Translations under genes and position numbers: made by a program
Part shown: positions 23,353 through 35,069 of the stretch, piece by piece
Position numbering within the stretch: the first letter of the stretch is position 1
Layout: every line of letters starts with the position of its first letter
Source of the DNA: Buxus sempervirens
Lineage: Eukaryota > Streptophyta > Magnoliopsida > Buxales > Buxaceae
Assembly: GCA_947561395.2 (NCBI GenBank)
Contig: OX387193.1
Coordinates: forward strand, 8,494,001 to 8,558,000
Direction: 5' to 3'
Length of the DNA: 64,000 nucleotides
Notes under the pieces: model-generated
The model's database searches: none
What the model saw: only the letters and a program-made list of their open reading frames with translations
What the model was told of the DNA's origin: nothing

Positions 23353-24931
23353 TTGACGGATCAGGTTAAAAGACGTACCAGAATCATTGTCGTATTGATC
23401 AAAACGTTCGGGACCGCTTGATAGACGCTCACATGTATATGCGAGTGGTGTTGCCTTAGAGTTTACTCAGACGCCGTAGATGGACGGACACCGCTCGGAA
23501 AGAAAAAAGATTTTTTTTTCTTTTTGAGTAAGTGCTCGCAAGTCACAAAGATGAACTTTGAACTTTGTCTTTGACTCTTCTGCATTGTTAAGTTAGGGTT
23601 TGTTATGACATAAATTGAGATGGGGGCGGGTTAGGGTCTTCTTGAACCCGCTCTGACCTTGCACCTAAACTTACCTTAATACGTTATTATTTATATGGAA
23701 TGACATCGTCAGTAACGTGGAGCATTTCACGATCAGTGTTTTTTTTCAAATAAGGCTCAAATGGCATAATTGTTTTTTTTTCAAGTGGAATCCACTTGAG
23801 AAAAAACAATGATCGTGAGATGCTCACGGTCATAAGAGCCTGCAATTGCTTGTCGGGAGCTTATTTGGTATGATGTAATTGCTTATCAGGGGAATGTTAG
23901 GGTTTGTCAAAGCCTGACCCGTTGCCATTCTTAATTGAACGTATACAATTACAAATTATGTTCCCACTCGAGGTGCAAAGGGTAACTGGGATTGGAGGAT
24001 GTTGTTTTCTCAGCTTTTTGTATTGATAGAGGATGGGATGAGGTTTGAATGTTAAAATTTACAAATAACATTGGTTTAACGATACTTCTCATATTTTCTC
24101 GCAATCCAAATGCAGTAAAGCCGTCTCTCAGCATGACGAGATAGAAAAATCCTGATAATGCTGCTGGACATTGAAGACGTATTGTTGAAGATGATAACCA
24201 TTATTTAGAAAGAGTACCGTCGGTAAGTTGCGAGCATTGCATTTCTCACCATGCAAAATCCGACCTCTAAGTACAAGAGAGAAAAAAAAAAAAAAAAAAA
24301 AAAAAAGCCTATTATTTTTCAATTTTTACTAAACAAACGGCACCTTAAGGGGTCTACTTTTCAAAAATACACTGTGTCCGACTAACAAGCGAAATTGGAT
24401 TTCAAATTCTTGAGTGTGATTACTTTTCTTATCGTCTGTCTGCAAAGGCAGAAAGGCTGTGGAATTCTGGCTCCGAACACTAAAAAAGGGTCGGTCCGTT
24501 CTGAACCGGCCACTCCTCTCAAAGCGGTACGTTTACCCTCGTGGTTCCTAAATTTTACGAGGATTACCCCTACTTTTCCCGTTTTCCAAGAGGCTCTTGC
24601 ATTGGAATCATTTTCCAATAGAAAAACTAGCGTGTTCAGTTGCGCCCACTGACATTTTCTTCGGGACGATAGTCAATGCGTGCTTAACCCTCAACTTCCT
24701 AAATATTACGAGAATACCCCTACCTTTTCCCACTTTCTCAGATACGAGTTGAGTCGGGTGACATTTCCGTGGACTACCGTCCGTTTTGTTGATAAACGAT
24801 GACGATGAGGCCACGTTTGTATATCGAGAAACCCTTTTTTTCCCCCTCTATGCTCATGAGAAATAGGCAAAATTAGGTGGCATTCCTACTTTATAAAATA
24901 AATTAAAATTAAGTGAACATTTTAAAATACT
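23353..24931. other. Gene-free stretch with short duplications
   Basis: Contains a poly(A)-like run at about 24280-24306, and a roughly 57-bp direct repeat (TTCCTAAAT..TTACGAG...ACCCCTAC) at about 24542-24592 and 24698-24742. Near 23.70-23.83 kb are inverted copies of an ACGATCA/TGATCGTGAG-type segment also seen at 26.07-26.15 kb. No gene. Confidence 0.5.
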
Positions 24932-25175
24932 TAAAAATCAGAGATGCTTTAATGGAAAAGAGGAATTTGATAAGTAAATTTGAAGGATAAAGGGGTATTT
25001 TATATCACGTAGCAAAAGAATTAAATAAGTAAATGCAATTAAATAGGAGATAAAAAAAAATTTATAAGTAAAAATTAGAGATACTTTTATGGAACAAGGG
25101 GAATTTTATAGCACGTAGCAAAAAAAATTAAATAACTAAATGCAATTGAATAGGAGATAAAAAAATTTTGAAGGA
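24932..25175. repeat. Imperfect tandem duplication (two units of about 105-140 bp)
   Basis: Two adjacent units share AAAAAT(C/T)AGAGAT at the start, CACGTAGCAAAA in the middle and AATAGGAGATAAAAAAA at the end (24932-25070 and 25071-25175). The second unit lacks an internal stretch present in the first. AT-rich, non-coding. Confidence 0.7.
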
Positions 25176-26072
25176 AATTTTGGGAAATAGAAATAGTTAT
25201 ATGTAAGGACATAAAAGTAATTGACATTTTAGATAATATAAGGTAGTTATATAAAGTGTGAATTAATTAAGAAGAGATGAAAGTGAATACAATAAACTCA
25301 AAATTCAAGTATCAAATGTAACAGACGGTTATAAATGTAAGTTAGTCAAGGGGAGACAAAAGTCAATATAATAAAATGTGACGGATATTTTAAGTATCAA
25401 AAGGTGGATTGATTTTATATAATAGTATAGATTTAAAATCAAAAGATCATTTTTTACCATTTTTGCTTGGACTAAATTGCCCCTCCACCATAAGACTAGC
25501 ATACATCATGAATCGACAAGGTATCACTTATTTTTAAATATTTTTAAAAGTATAACAAATTTATTAATTAAGAAGCTTTGTTTTTAAAATATGTCAATAA
25601 AGTACCACTAAAACCTGATTTTGCCATAGAAATTCATTTCTTTTAAAGAAATTTCATGGATAAGTGCAAGTGGTAAGAAACGTTATCTAGAAAATTGAGA
25701 GGGAGGGGGGCGCATTGAATGCGTTTTGACATTGTTAAGTAGTTCCGTTGTTTGGTGGAACAGAAAACTTGGGAAACAAAAAAAAAGGAGAGAAAGTCAA
25801 GACTCGAAGAAACGGGGAATCCAACTTCTTTCCTTTTCTTACTCATGTTTATATATTTTTCTAAAGTTTGGTGCGCAGCGCGACTCTACCACATGGGAGC
25901 CCTTGTCATTTTGTGCAGCAGTGAGAGTCTCCTTAAGAATGATGGTATAATATCATATTATAGGATTTAATTTATTTATTTTAAGCAAAAAGGAAGGGCG
26001 ATGCCATAATGGCTTCTTCCCGGTAAAATGGGATGACATCATCTACTATGTTTATTTGAATTGGCACTTGCT

Positions 26073-26146
26073 TTGATCGTGAGATGCATAAAAAAAACAT
26101 TAACCGTGAGATGCTCAACATGGTAGCATCTCATGATCAAAGCAGG
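26073..26146. repeat. Short hairpin-forming inverted repeat
   Basis: TTGATCGTGAGATGC at the left and GCATCTCATGATCAA at the right are near-perfect inverted copies around a loop of about 40 bases that contains a third CCGTGAGATGCTC. It is probably a small foldback element. Related segments occur near 23.72 and 23.81 kb. Confidence 0.65.
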
Positions 26147-26253
26147 GGGCAATTCTAGTAAACCTAGTAGAAGATTTCAACCCATTTTTAGGTTTTGAAC
26201 AAGATTTAAAATCAAGTGGTACCAAGTACCAACCAATACGAACTAGTACTGAT

Positions 26254-26968
26254 TAGGGCTGCAACTTTGGCCGGTTAAAACCAAAACTAAACCGGTCCAA
26301 CCCGACTTTGGGACCGGTTTGGTTTGGGTTATATAGTCTTTGGTTAGGTTTTGGTTCTAAAAATAGAGAATCAAATTTGTTTGGTTCGGTTTTGGGCTGA
26401 AAATTCAGGTTAACCGAACCAAACCGAATTTCCTAAGTGTAAAACCGAACCGAACCAAACCGAAATATAATAATATATATAAAATATTCAATAAATAAAG
26501 TTGTAATAATATAATATAACTTATAAATTATAAGTTATAAAATATTGAATAAGATTATTATTTTATAGATCTTTGTAGTTAATTATTAAATTGATTCATG
26601 AGCTCAAAAGTGCGCTCCAAAACAATTGACATATGATTTGGGATTCTAAGCTCTTAGCTCCATCTTATGTATGCATGTGAACTACTTAAGGGATTGGACC
26701 GCATGTAAGTGATGATCCTTTAAATTTGTTGTATGTATTCTTAAAATTATTTTTTTTGGCAAAAATGAGAATCTCTCTCTCTTGATAACAGGTTTTAAGT
26801 ATGGGAAAATGACCCAAACCGAACTGAACCAAATTTTGCAATTCGGTTCGGTTCGGTTCGGTTAAATTTGGTTCGGTTCGGTTTTGGGTGGACCATCAGT
26901 AACTTTGGTTTGGTCTTGGGTTGGTCCTGAGACCAACCCGAACCAAACCACACCGAGTTGCAACCCTA
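26254..26968. mobile_element. hAT-like non-autonomous element, 715 bp, with GGTTC arrays
   Basis: Bounded by a perfect 8-bp duplication GTACTGAT (26246-26253 and 26969-26976). Terminal repeats TAGGGCTGCAACTTTGG and (reverse complement) TAGGGTTGCAACTCGG. The subterminal regions hold many CGGTT/AACCG pentamers in opposite orientation at the two ends (TTCGGTTCGGTTCGGTT on the right, AACCGAACCAAACCG on the left), the arrangement expected for transposase-binding sites. The core is AT-rich with no coding capacity. Confidence 0.85.
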
Positions 26969-27050
26969 GTACTGATCATTGTTTACTATAAATAACCTTA
27001 TTTACCTATATTTTTTGAGCTATTATAGGCCGGTATTGAGTTGTATTAGC

Positions 27051-27791
27051 TAGGGCTAGCAATGGGTCGGATATATATCCAAATTCGATCTGAATCCAAT
27101 CCAAAATTGGCGAATCCGATTCGAAATCTAAGATCCATGGTTCGAATACGGATCTGAAATCTAAGATCCGAAAAAATTCGGATTCAAATACGAATATACA
27201 TATATCCGATCCGAATAAGATCTGACCGAAATCATATATATCCTATACATAAACCCAGAGCAGACATTGGTTAGAATGTAGACCATTTATAAACTACGGT
27301 TGAACCATCATAACTAAAACCAAAAACCTTTAGAAAACGATTTGCCCTAAATCTAAACTTTTTATCCTCTTTGTCACTGCCACCCTCTGGCGACTGGTAT
27401 CTACAAACCCACTTAAAGAACCAATTCCAAAACCCCCTATTTTGAAACCTTTTTTGCTCTGAAATTCCATTGTCCAAAACAGACCGGTTGTTCTAAGTTC
27501 CGAGGTACGATTTTTTTTGTCAGTCGCTCAATATCCACTATTGCGTGTTACTTCAAATTTGAAGTTCAAACCCATTTCTCATTTAAATCCCTCTCTGAGT
27601 AGGGCTAGCAATGAGTGGGATATATATCCGAATTCGATCTGAATCCAATCTGAAACCGAAATTGGCGAATTCAAATATAGGATTTAGATCCGTGGTTCAA
27701 ATACGGATCCAAAATCTAAGATCCAATAAAATTCGAATTCAAATACGAATATACATATATCCAATCCGTATTCAACCGATTACCACCCCTA
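27051..27791. mobile_element. hAT-like element, 741 bp, containing a nested or duplicated relative
   Basis: Left end TAGGGCTAGCAATGGG; right end (reverse complement) TAGGGGTGGTAATCGG. Flanking 8-mers GTATTAGC (27043-27050) and GTATCAAC (27792-27799) match at 6 of 8. A second left end, TAGGGCTAGCAATGAG, occurs at 27602 and repeats the first about 150 bases, including GGATATATATCC. Between the two copies, a 68-aa minus-strand frame (27477-27271) is GC-richer and may be captured sequence; I do not recognise it. Confidence 0.6.
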
Positions 27792-27799
27792 GTATCAAC

Positions 27800-29088
27800 C
27801 ATTACTAAAAACACCATGGTTTCGAAAACTTCCTTTTTAAAATGTGGTGAAAAATTAGTTATATTTATGAATTTTTAAAGTGCATGCTTCATTTTTTTCA
27901 TCATACATTTATTCTTGAAGCTACTTAATTAATATTGTAAAAAAAATTTAAAATTAATAACGAGATTTGTTTCCAAAACAAGAATGGAAGATGATGAGGC
28001 TTAAAATTTATTTATTTTTTATCAATATTAAACCAATGTTATATATGGGGAAGCAACTTCTTATAGCCAATCCAATGGTTTGGACTTTGGATTGATTAGT
28101 TAGAGGTAAAACTATTGAATAATGGCCGATAGGAAGATTCAGATTGATTAGTTAGAGATAAGACGAACAAACAGCCTCAATACTCATCCTAAGGGGTATT
28201 GACTGTTGAGTCATTGCCTCTTTAACTAAAGAAGATTAAGTTAGCATTAACTAGGGTTAGTGAAAGGATTAGTTTAGGGGATAAACATTTTTTCTAAAAA
28301 TGCTCTTCTTTCAGTTCTTTGAAATATGATGCTGAGAGGGGAAAAAGGGTGAGAGTGGTCCACAAGGTAGAAAGATGGCAGAATGGGATTTGAGGAGGAT
28401 CCCCATCAGCTGAAAAATTCAAATGTGAAAGGTATTTCCATGGTGGGCAGGACCTTAAAGAGTGATGAGAAGTTGGGGTCCTTACCTGCCTTTGAAAAAA
28501 CATGTCATTGCCAATCATAATTGAATTTTTGAATTGATTGGACAGAAATCATACCTCCTTCTCCCATTGTTTATTCAAAATCGTCCCATGACAATGATGG
28601 GTATCTGTCTAGTTTTTTGTTGATAAAAAACAATTGCCATCACACACCAATCACCCTAGGAAAGGTCTCAATCTCTCTTTACTCTTTTTAAGTGCCCTTA
28701 TGTTTTGTCATCGTGGTTTGTATCTCTCTCTCTCTCTCCGTCTCTCTCTCTCATGCTTACAGTTACACACCAAATGCAAGTCTAGAGATTCCTATCTATA
28801 TACCAGGCCATTTGAATGACAAGTACTAACAGATTAGAATATTTGGGGTTTTGCACTAACTACCAAGTAATGTCAAGGTAAACCAATCTCTAAGCACTTT
28901 TTATAAGACAACAAAGGCTTCCCTTGCATGTATTCTCTACATGAAAAGAACAAATCATCACAGCTTTTTATGAGCTTTCCTACAGCAACTTTTTAGGCTT
29001 GAACCAATAGAAACTTGCTCTTGTAATCCCATGCCCACCCCATTTAGAAGCAGGGTTCCACGACTTCCTTTCTCTTTATCTATTATTT
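27800..29088. other. Gene-free stretch
   Basis: AT-rich, then a moderately GC-rich part at 28.3-28.8 kb with a CT/TC microsatellite near 28722-28752. Short frames only; no conserved protein. Confidence 0.4.
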
Positions 29089-29093
29089 GTTAT

Positions 29094-29478
29094 TGTTACG
29101 GTCCTAAATGTTAAGTGCTTAACTAACAAAGTCTTCTTAAACCTTGGGGCTTTTGGAGCAACGATTAGGCACATAACAAATGGTATCAAAGCCAACCACC
29201 ACGTCTCGAGTTTAAGTCGTGGAGGGGGCGACCTATAAGTTGGATTAAAATACCTTGGTATTATGTATGGGTATAGTGCTAAGTCATCAAATACTGATAG
29301 ATGAATGAAACTTCCAAGAGAGAAAGGGCTACCTCCGGGTTAGTGTTGATAGAGTGAGCCACTGTGGACGTTGGCTGTAACAGTGTGGTAGAATGTTACG
29401 GTCCTAAATATTAAGTGCTTAACCAATGAAGTCTCCATAAGCCTTGAGGCTTTTGGAAAAACGATTAGGCATGTAACA
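29094..29478 (+). mobile_element. TRIM retrotransposon, complete, 385 bp
   Basis: Two 85-bp LTRs (29094-29178 and 29394-29478) begin TGTTACGGTCCTAAAT and end TAACA; by hand count they differ at about 12 positions. Two bases after the 5' LTR is TGGTATCAAAGCC (29181-29193), a primer-binding site for initiator Met-tRNA. The interior is 215 bp and non-coding. The perfect 5-bp duplication GTTAT lies at 29089-29093 and 29479-29483. The small size, LTR/PBS layout and absence of genes define a terminal-repeat retrotransposon in miniature. LTR divergence suggests an old insertion. Same family as the element at 16266-17248. Confidence 0.9.
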
Positions 29479-29483
29479 GTTAT

Positions 29484-31673
29484 GTAAATCAATAGTGTGG
29501 TACCCACCATGTATATATCTCATTATAAAGTTGAAAATCAGGCTTCCATCCACAATCTCTCACTTTGACAAGAGAGACACCATACTCATGAGGTGGTAGA
29601 AAGATTTATTCTTTTTCTACCATTTCGTTGACACTTTCTCAATTCCTTTGAAAAGGGGCAAGGCATCTCTACTTTAGTACTTGTCCTTATGCTTTTGCAG
29701 AACATATACATATATGAAGAATACAAAGCTGTTCTGTCATATGAATATATAATCAGGTAAATTGTCCTTGAGCCTATGGAATTATTCAAATAGGGAAAGT
29801 GCTTTATACTTAAGTTCATGGCTCATCTGGATTGATGGTGGTTACTGAGATAAATCAAAATTTTCTCTTTGAGAGCATGATTATGCCCTTTGGAGGGTCA
29901 CATCCCAGAAACACAGAGTGAAGAAAGGCGTCATTTATTATCCCTTACTTCTGCAAAAAGTTTACAAAGCCGCTGATTAGATGGCAGTACACAGTGAAAC
30001 CCACCAACAAAAAACTTCCTAGCTTTTCATAAACATAATGCCCTGAACAGGCACTTCAATGGGCCAATTCACTTGGTAAAAGGGGAATACCCTTCGAATC
30101 AAAACAACCCCACTACCATATAGTGGAGTTTTCAGCCACTTTAAATGGGCATGATATGGGAACTTCCAACAAGAAGATATGGTAACCCTTAAAGTTGAAT
30201 CAAGTGCCCTTAGCTTTTGACAGTTCCTGAACCTACCACATGGTTGTGAAAGTGTTAAAAAGCCATTCATAAAACACATTCCCTTGGATCCTGGTGAACT
30301 TTTTTCCATTTTCAGCTGTACATTAATGGTGTGTTACCACCCCAAAATGGAATTGAAGGAGAAGAGCATTTAGCCTCTCACTGTTATTTGTTCAGTTTTT
30401 AACAGGACAGGGACATATTTCTGTAGTTAGATGTTTCAACATTTTATTAGTATTGCACATGAAGCCACTCTGGCTTCTGCCCTTACAGATGGAGGAGGTC
30501 TGTTTGGGCTAAGACCAGTCTGCTTTACTGGCCTCACAGAAACTTAGATTCAGCCCAAACCATTTTGTTCCCCGTTAAAACTGTCACAAGTTGGGCAAAA
30601 CCATTTTTGTAAGTATTTTAGACAAGTTGGACATTAAGAGTGGGTGCACAGGCCTAACCCATGCAGAAGCTGGTTCAATCAATTTGCTGGGTCAGGTATC
30701 GTAGTCATGAGTCACCCTAACCATTAAGGACAAATTAGAATGCGTTAAATGGGAGCCCTTCCTCGTGTTTAACTTCTTTAATAAAATATTTTTAAAAAAA
30801 TTTCTTCAATAGAAAAACATTCAATTTCAAATTTTTTTTAAAAAAGGATGAATTACATAAACCTATCATAAGGTTTTATAAGAAATTTAGAAATATAAAT
30901 AAATCTCTCAAATTTTTGGTACAACACCATCATTCTTATATATACATTTCTCTTACATAAACTAGTGGGTGGTACGTGGATATTGCACGTAGGTATATAC
31001 TAATTGTTTTACTTGTGCTAAGCACAGGAATATATATATTTAAATATGTTATTTTTAAATAATTTAAAATAACCGTTACAATGAGTAAATATAATAGTTG
31101 GACATTTTATTACCATGTATAAGCACACCAGTAATTTATTTATAGTCCAAGATTTTATATGGCAACAATTCCTTATGTCATTTAATCTTTTATCAGCAGT
31201 ATTCAATATTTTGCTAGCCGTTTTTTGGCTGCCAGTCCTTTTTTTAGTGAAAATTACACAATTTTACTGTATAATAAATTTTACTCCTTTTTTTAGTGTT
31301 GTTTTACTGTTAAAATAAATATTTAAAGTGGCGCCCAAAAAGGGCCACTATAAATAATATGTCTCACTACTATTGTTAAATAATAGTAAAATAAATATTT
31401 AAATTAAGATATATCTAAAAATTAACTATTCTTTTTTGTTTTCACCGACAATTGCAAATTTTTTTGAAAATAGAGAATTATATCTTTGATTGTTTGATTA
31501 TTAATTTAGTTAAAGATAATTATGGGTTTCTAGGACTCTGAAAATATAAGGATTAATAATATAACTTTAATTTAGTTTAAGATAACATTGGAGAAAATGT
31601 ATTTTTTAATTTAAAATTTTTGACAATGTACATAAATTGTTGGATGAAATATTGATTTGGCTTATAATTCACA
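29484..31673. other. Gene-free stretch
   Basis: A 96-aa minus-strand frame (30309-30019) is the longest, but it has no recognised family and no exon context. A segment at about 31498-31612 (GATAATTATGGGTTTCTAGG) recurs at about 33793-33893, on the other side of the hAT element, as a diverged direct repeat. Confidence 0.45.
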
Positions 31674-31681
31674 ATGAGTAT

Positions 31682-33395
31682 TAGAGCTGTAAGTAGGGCG
31701 GGCTGGGCTGGGTTTCAATGAGTTCGGGTTCAACCCTAACAAAAATTGATGAACCCAAACTCTCCTCGACCCGCCCTAACCCAAACTCTTTGAGCCCAAA
31801 CCCAACCCTAAAATTATTTCTTAAGTTCGGGTTGGGTTCGGGCCAACCCAAACTTTTTTTTCTACTTGATACAATGATACATTCACATATATAAGATTAC
31901 AATATTTCAATATATATAATAAATTTTATTGGCATACATTGATTTGTTTGTGTTTTAGGTTAAAAAATGATGTCTATAAGTCCACCAAACTTTTGATGTG
32001 TGTAAAGAGCCTTAGAACAAAATATTCACTAAGATATTTATGAGTTTCACATGTCTTCCAATCTGATGCAACCATCCATCATAACGCATGGAATTACCAG
32101 CAATACAACAAATAGAGTAGCAGAATTAATCTTAACAAGGCATCCTCTACTCTCAAAGAAACAATAGATAGAAAATGATTACTTGATTAACAAGGCATCC
32201 CTACATTTCCCACTCAATCACTGTTTCACAAAAATTGCAATGTTGCATACAGGACCTACCCCATTTGAAATTCCAGAATTAGTTTCATTGCATTTTCACA
32301 TTGTTTAAGTATTCAAACCTTAATCTAAAAATAATACCTTTTACAAAATCAATCAACTTTTGTAATTTTAAATAGACTAATATTCATGTTTCCTATATCT
32401 TCCAATTACTTTAGAATCTATGTTTTTTTTTTTTTTGCTGAGTTAGAATCTACGTTTCAAATATTAGAACCACGAAATTACGTAAGAAACACATAACTCA
32501 TTTGCATATGACCAAACAAGAACTATAAATCAAGATTTTAGGGGATATATATTGATGTTAAAAATAACATAAAATAAAATACTACTAAAGTAACAAGATT
32601 TTCTGTTTTGCTACCTTATTGGAAGTCAAATTTTAATGAAATTTTGCATCCAGCAGTAAAAGACTGGGATTGAAATATTTGAACTAACTTTGTAGTCAAA
32701 GAGGGGTAAATAGTTTTAGATTATATGGTGCATAGCCGAGAAAGAGAAACAAACCCTCCAAAGCACACATTAATGGATCTCATCCAGATTGAGTACTAGA
32801 AAATAAAGGGATTAAACAGTACCTGAAAGTAGTGAACAAATGGGGAAAGATGAGATGCTTGATTTAAAGAAAGATGCCCGATTTGACAAAAATAGCAATC
32901 ACAAATCCCTTGTGACTTGTGAGCAATCGCAAATCCCTTGCTGCCGGAACTGTATCCCACTATATTGATGGAGACGCCGACAACAACTGTATTGCTAGCT
33001 CCTGCCGATCGAGCTCCTTTGTTGGGGGTTTCTCTAGCTAGGTTGTCTTTGAGATGTAAGGTATTGATAATAGAAGAGAGGGACAGTGAGTCAGTGAGAG
33101 GGACGAGCAATTCCAACTTCCATGGTAGAGATATGGGAGAAGACAAGAAACTTTTAGGTTTGCAGGAGACAATCATATGGAGGTTTGCAGGAGGGGGTTT
33201 TAGTGGTATATAAATTTCGGGTTATTCGGGTTTTTTCGAGCTTTACCTTGTGAACCCAAGCCCAGCCCGAACTCAACTTCAGGCTCAAGATTAAGCCCGG
33301 CCCAAACCCAAACCCAAACTTATTTCTTAAATCGGGCTATTATTCGGGCTGGGTTGGGCGAGCTTCGGGCGGTCTGGGCCAAACTTACAGCTCTA
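31682..33395. mobile_element. hAT-like non-autonomous element, 1.7 kb
   Basis: Ends TAGAGCTGTAAGT and (reverse complement) TAGAGCTGTAAGTTTGG with the perfect 8-bp duplication ATGAGTAT (31674-31681 and 33396-33403). Subterminal GGGC/GCCC-rich motifs (GGCTGGGCTGGG, AGCCCGGCCC) occupy both ends. The interior is AT-rich except for a GC-richer block at about 32,930-33,200 that carries overlapping frames on both strands, 126 and 91 aa. I recognise neither; this block could be captured host sequence. No transposase is visible. Confidence 0.8.
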
Positions 33396-33403
33396 ATGAG
33401 TAT

Positions 33404-33900
33404 TCATATATTTAATTTAATAATAGGTTACAACTTTGTTGCAAGACTATAAGGGTATTTTTGTAAGAAATAAGTTTTAACAATAAAATAACACTCAAAC
33501 TCAATTGTTTTAAAAAGTGTAACTAATTTACAATTACCAAGAAGTAGGTGACTGAATTCAATTTATTTTTAAAATATATCACCAAAAACTAGTTTACTCA
33601 AACCCTTATCCATGTTGCAATATTTTCTTTTGCCTTAAAGTTTTTTTTTTAGCTTACTTTCATATTTGGAATTAAAAAAAATTTCATTGTTAATCATGCG
33701 ATCTTTTGTTCCGTTCTTAAGTTTTATTTTATTGTGTTTTGAATATTAGCATTATTTTGAAAGAGTGAGAAGTATATTTTTTATTATTTTCATTATTAAT
33801 TTAGTTAAAAGATAATTATGGGTTTCTAGGACTCTGGAAAGATAAGGATTAATTATATAATTTTAATTTAGTTAAAGATAATGTTGGAGAAAGATATCAC
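33404..33900. other. AT-rich remnants of MITE and dispersed repeat
   Basis: The end of a MITE related to the one at about 10465-10768 (TACCAAGAAGTAGGTGACTG at about 33536-33555) and the second copy of the roughly 105-bp repeat seen at 31.5 kb. No gene. Confidence 0.5.
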
Positions 33901-34195
33901 ATTCACGTGGAGGTAAGATGTATGTATTTTGAGAAATTATTTATTTTAAATAAATTATTTTAAGGTGGGACCCAAAAGGATCATTAGAGAAAGAAGGAGA
34001 TGTCCACATGAAGGAGAGAGAAGGTGGTGTTTCTATATTCTGCTTTAGTATATATATGATGAGTTGTATTATTTGATTCTTAAGTCACATCTAATACCTA
34101 AAGATGGCAACTGGGTGGCTTCGGTCGATGCAACCCCTCATGAGTTAAGCTAGTACCAAACCCTAACCCACCACCCCTATCGAGTTGGTAATAGC

Positions 34196-34250
34196 CAGTG
34201 GCAGAACCACATTGTGGTTAACTTTTTTTTTTAAATAAAAAAATGTATGT

Positions 34251-34282
<32 letters not shown>

Positions 34283-34492
34283 ATTGAAAATTTTTATATT
34301 CATGAGAATCCCTTCTAAAATTTCTAGTTTCACCGCCCCCCACTCATTGAAATTTTTATATTTCATGAAAACCCCCTCTAAAATTTCTGGTTTGCCCACC
34401 CCCAACTCATTAAAATTTCTATATTTCATAGGAAGTGTTAAATTGAAAAATTTTTTTGCCCCGCCAGATTTGGAGTCCTGATTCCGCCATTG
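34196..34492 (-). mobile_element. Small hAT element, 297 bp, with internal repeats and poly(C)
   Basis: Ends CAGTGGCAGAACC and CCGCCATTG with the perfect 8-bp duplication GTAATAGC (34188-34195 and 34493-34500). Inside are three diverged units of a roughly 60-bp repeat (AATTTTTATATT..CATGA and AAAATTTCTAGTTT) and a 31-base poly(C) run at 34252-34282. It is the same family as 36043-36363 but in the opposite orientation. It is itself inserted in an older MITE-like element spanning about 34100-34732. Confidence 0.85.
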
Positions 34493-35069
34493 GTAATAGC
34501 GTGGGTTGTTATTGACCCAGTTGTATTATAAGTGTACAAAAAGTATTTTTAAATATAATATATCAATTTATAAAATATTTGCTTATAAAATATATTTTTT
34601 TATATATGATATATATTAAACTAATAGTTTAAATATATAAAAATGATATTTTGATACATTAATGTGGGGTCGGGACCCCAACCCGAATTTTGCAATGCCA
34701 AACCCTTTTAACATGCCACATTGCAATCCCTAGTCCGTACTAATAAGTGATAACTAACTAAGTAACTAAAAGATAGGAATCAATGATTCAATATGAACAA
34801 AAGGGTGTATGGCTTTCTGGCCAAAAATTCAGTTGAGAATGAGAACTGCGAGGTGCTACAACCATACAAGGACAAAAAAAATCAAATTTCGTTAAACTCA
34901 AGGAAGATTGTGTACGAAACTTCATGGGCTCCACGAAGGAGGCCCATCCCAAACCCTAAAATTCAAATTTTCGGAACAGAGCCCGGCCAATATAATCTCT
35001 TCCCACCATTTCCATTCTTCACTGGGCGTGCGAGCGAGGGAGTCTGATCAACTGCAGCGTGGAGCGAGG

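Noticed and set aside
24273-24306. Poly(A) run as a retroposon tail
   Set aside because: No LINE, SINE or cDNA sequence and no flanking duplication could be identified next to it.
28440-28500. Possible microRNA-like hairpin (GGCAGG / CCTGCC arms)
   Set aside because: The stem pairs over only short blocks with a bulge, and no known mature plant miRNA sequence is present.
30019-30309. 96-aa minus-strand frame
   Set aside because: No recognised family, no exon-like boundaries and no neighbouring exons; could be part of a non-coding transcript.
34908-35069. 54-residue N-terminal extension of the calmodulin-like protein
   Set aside because: The family starts at MGKDLSEDQ. The upstream codons are 5' UTR-like and unrelated to any EF-hand protein.
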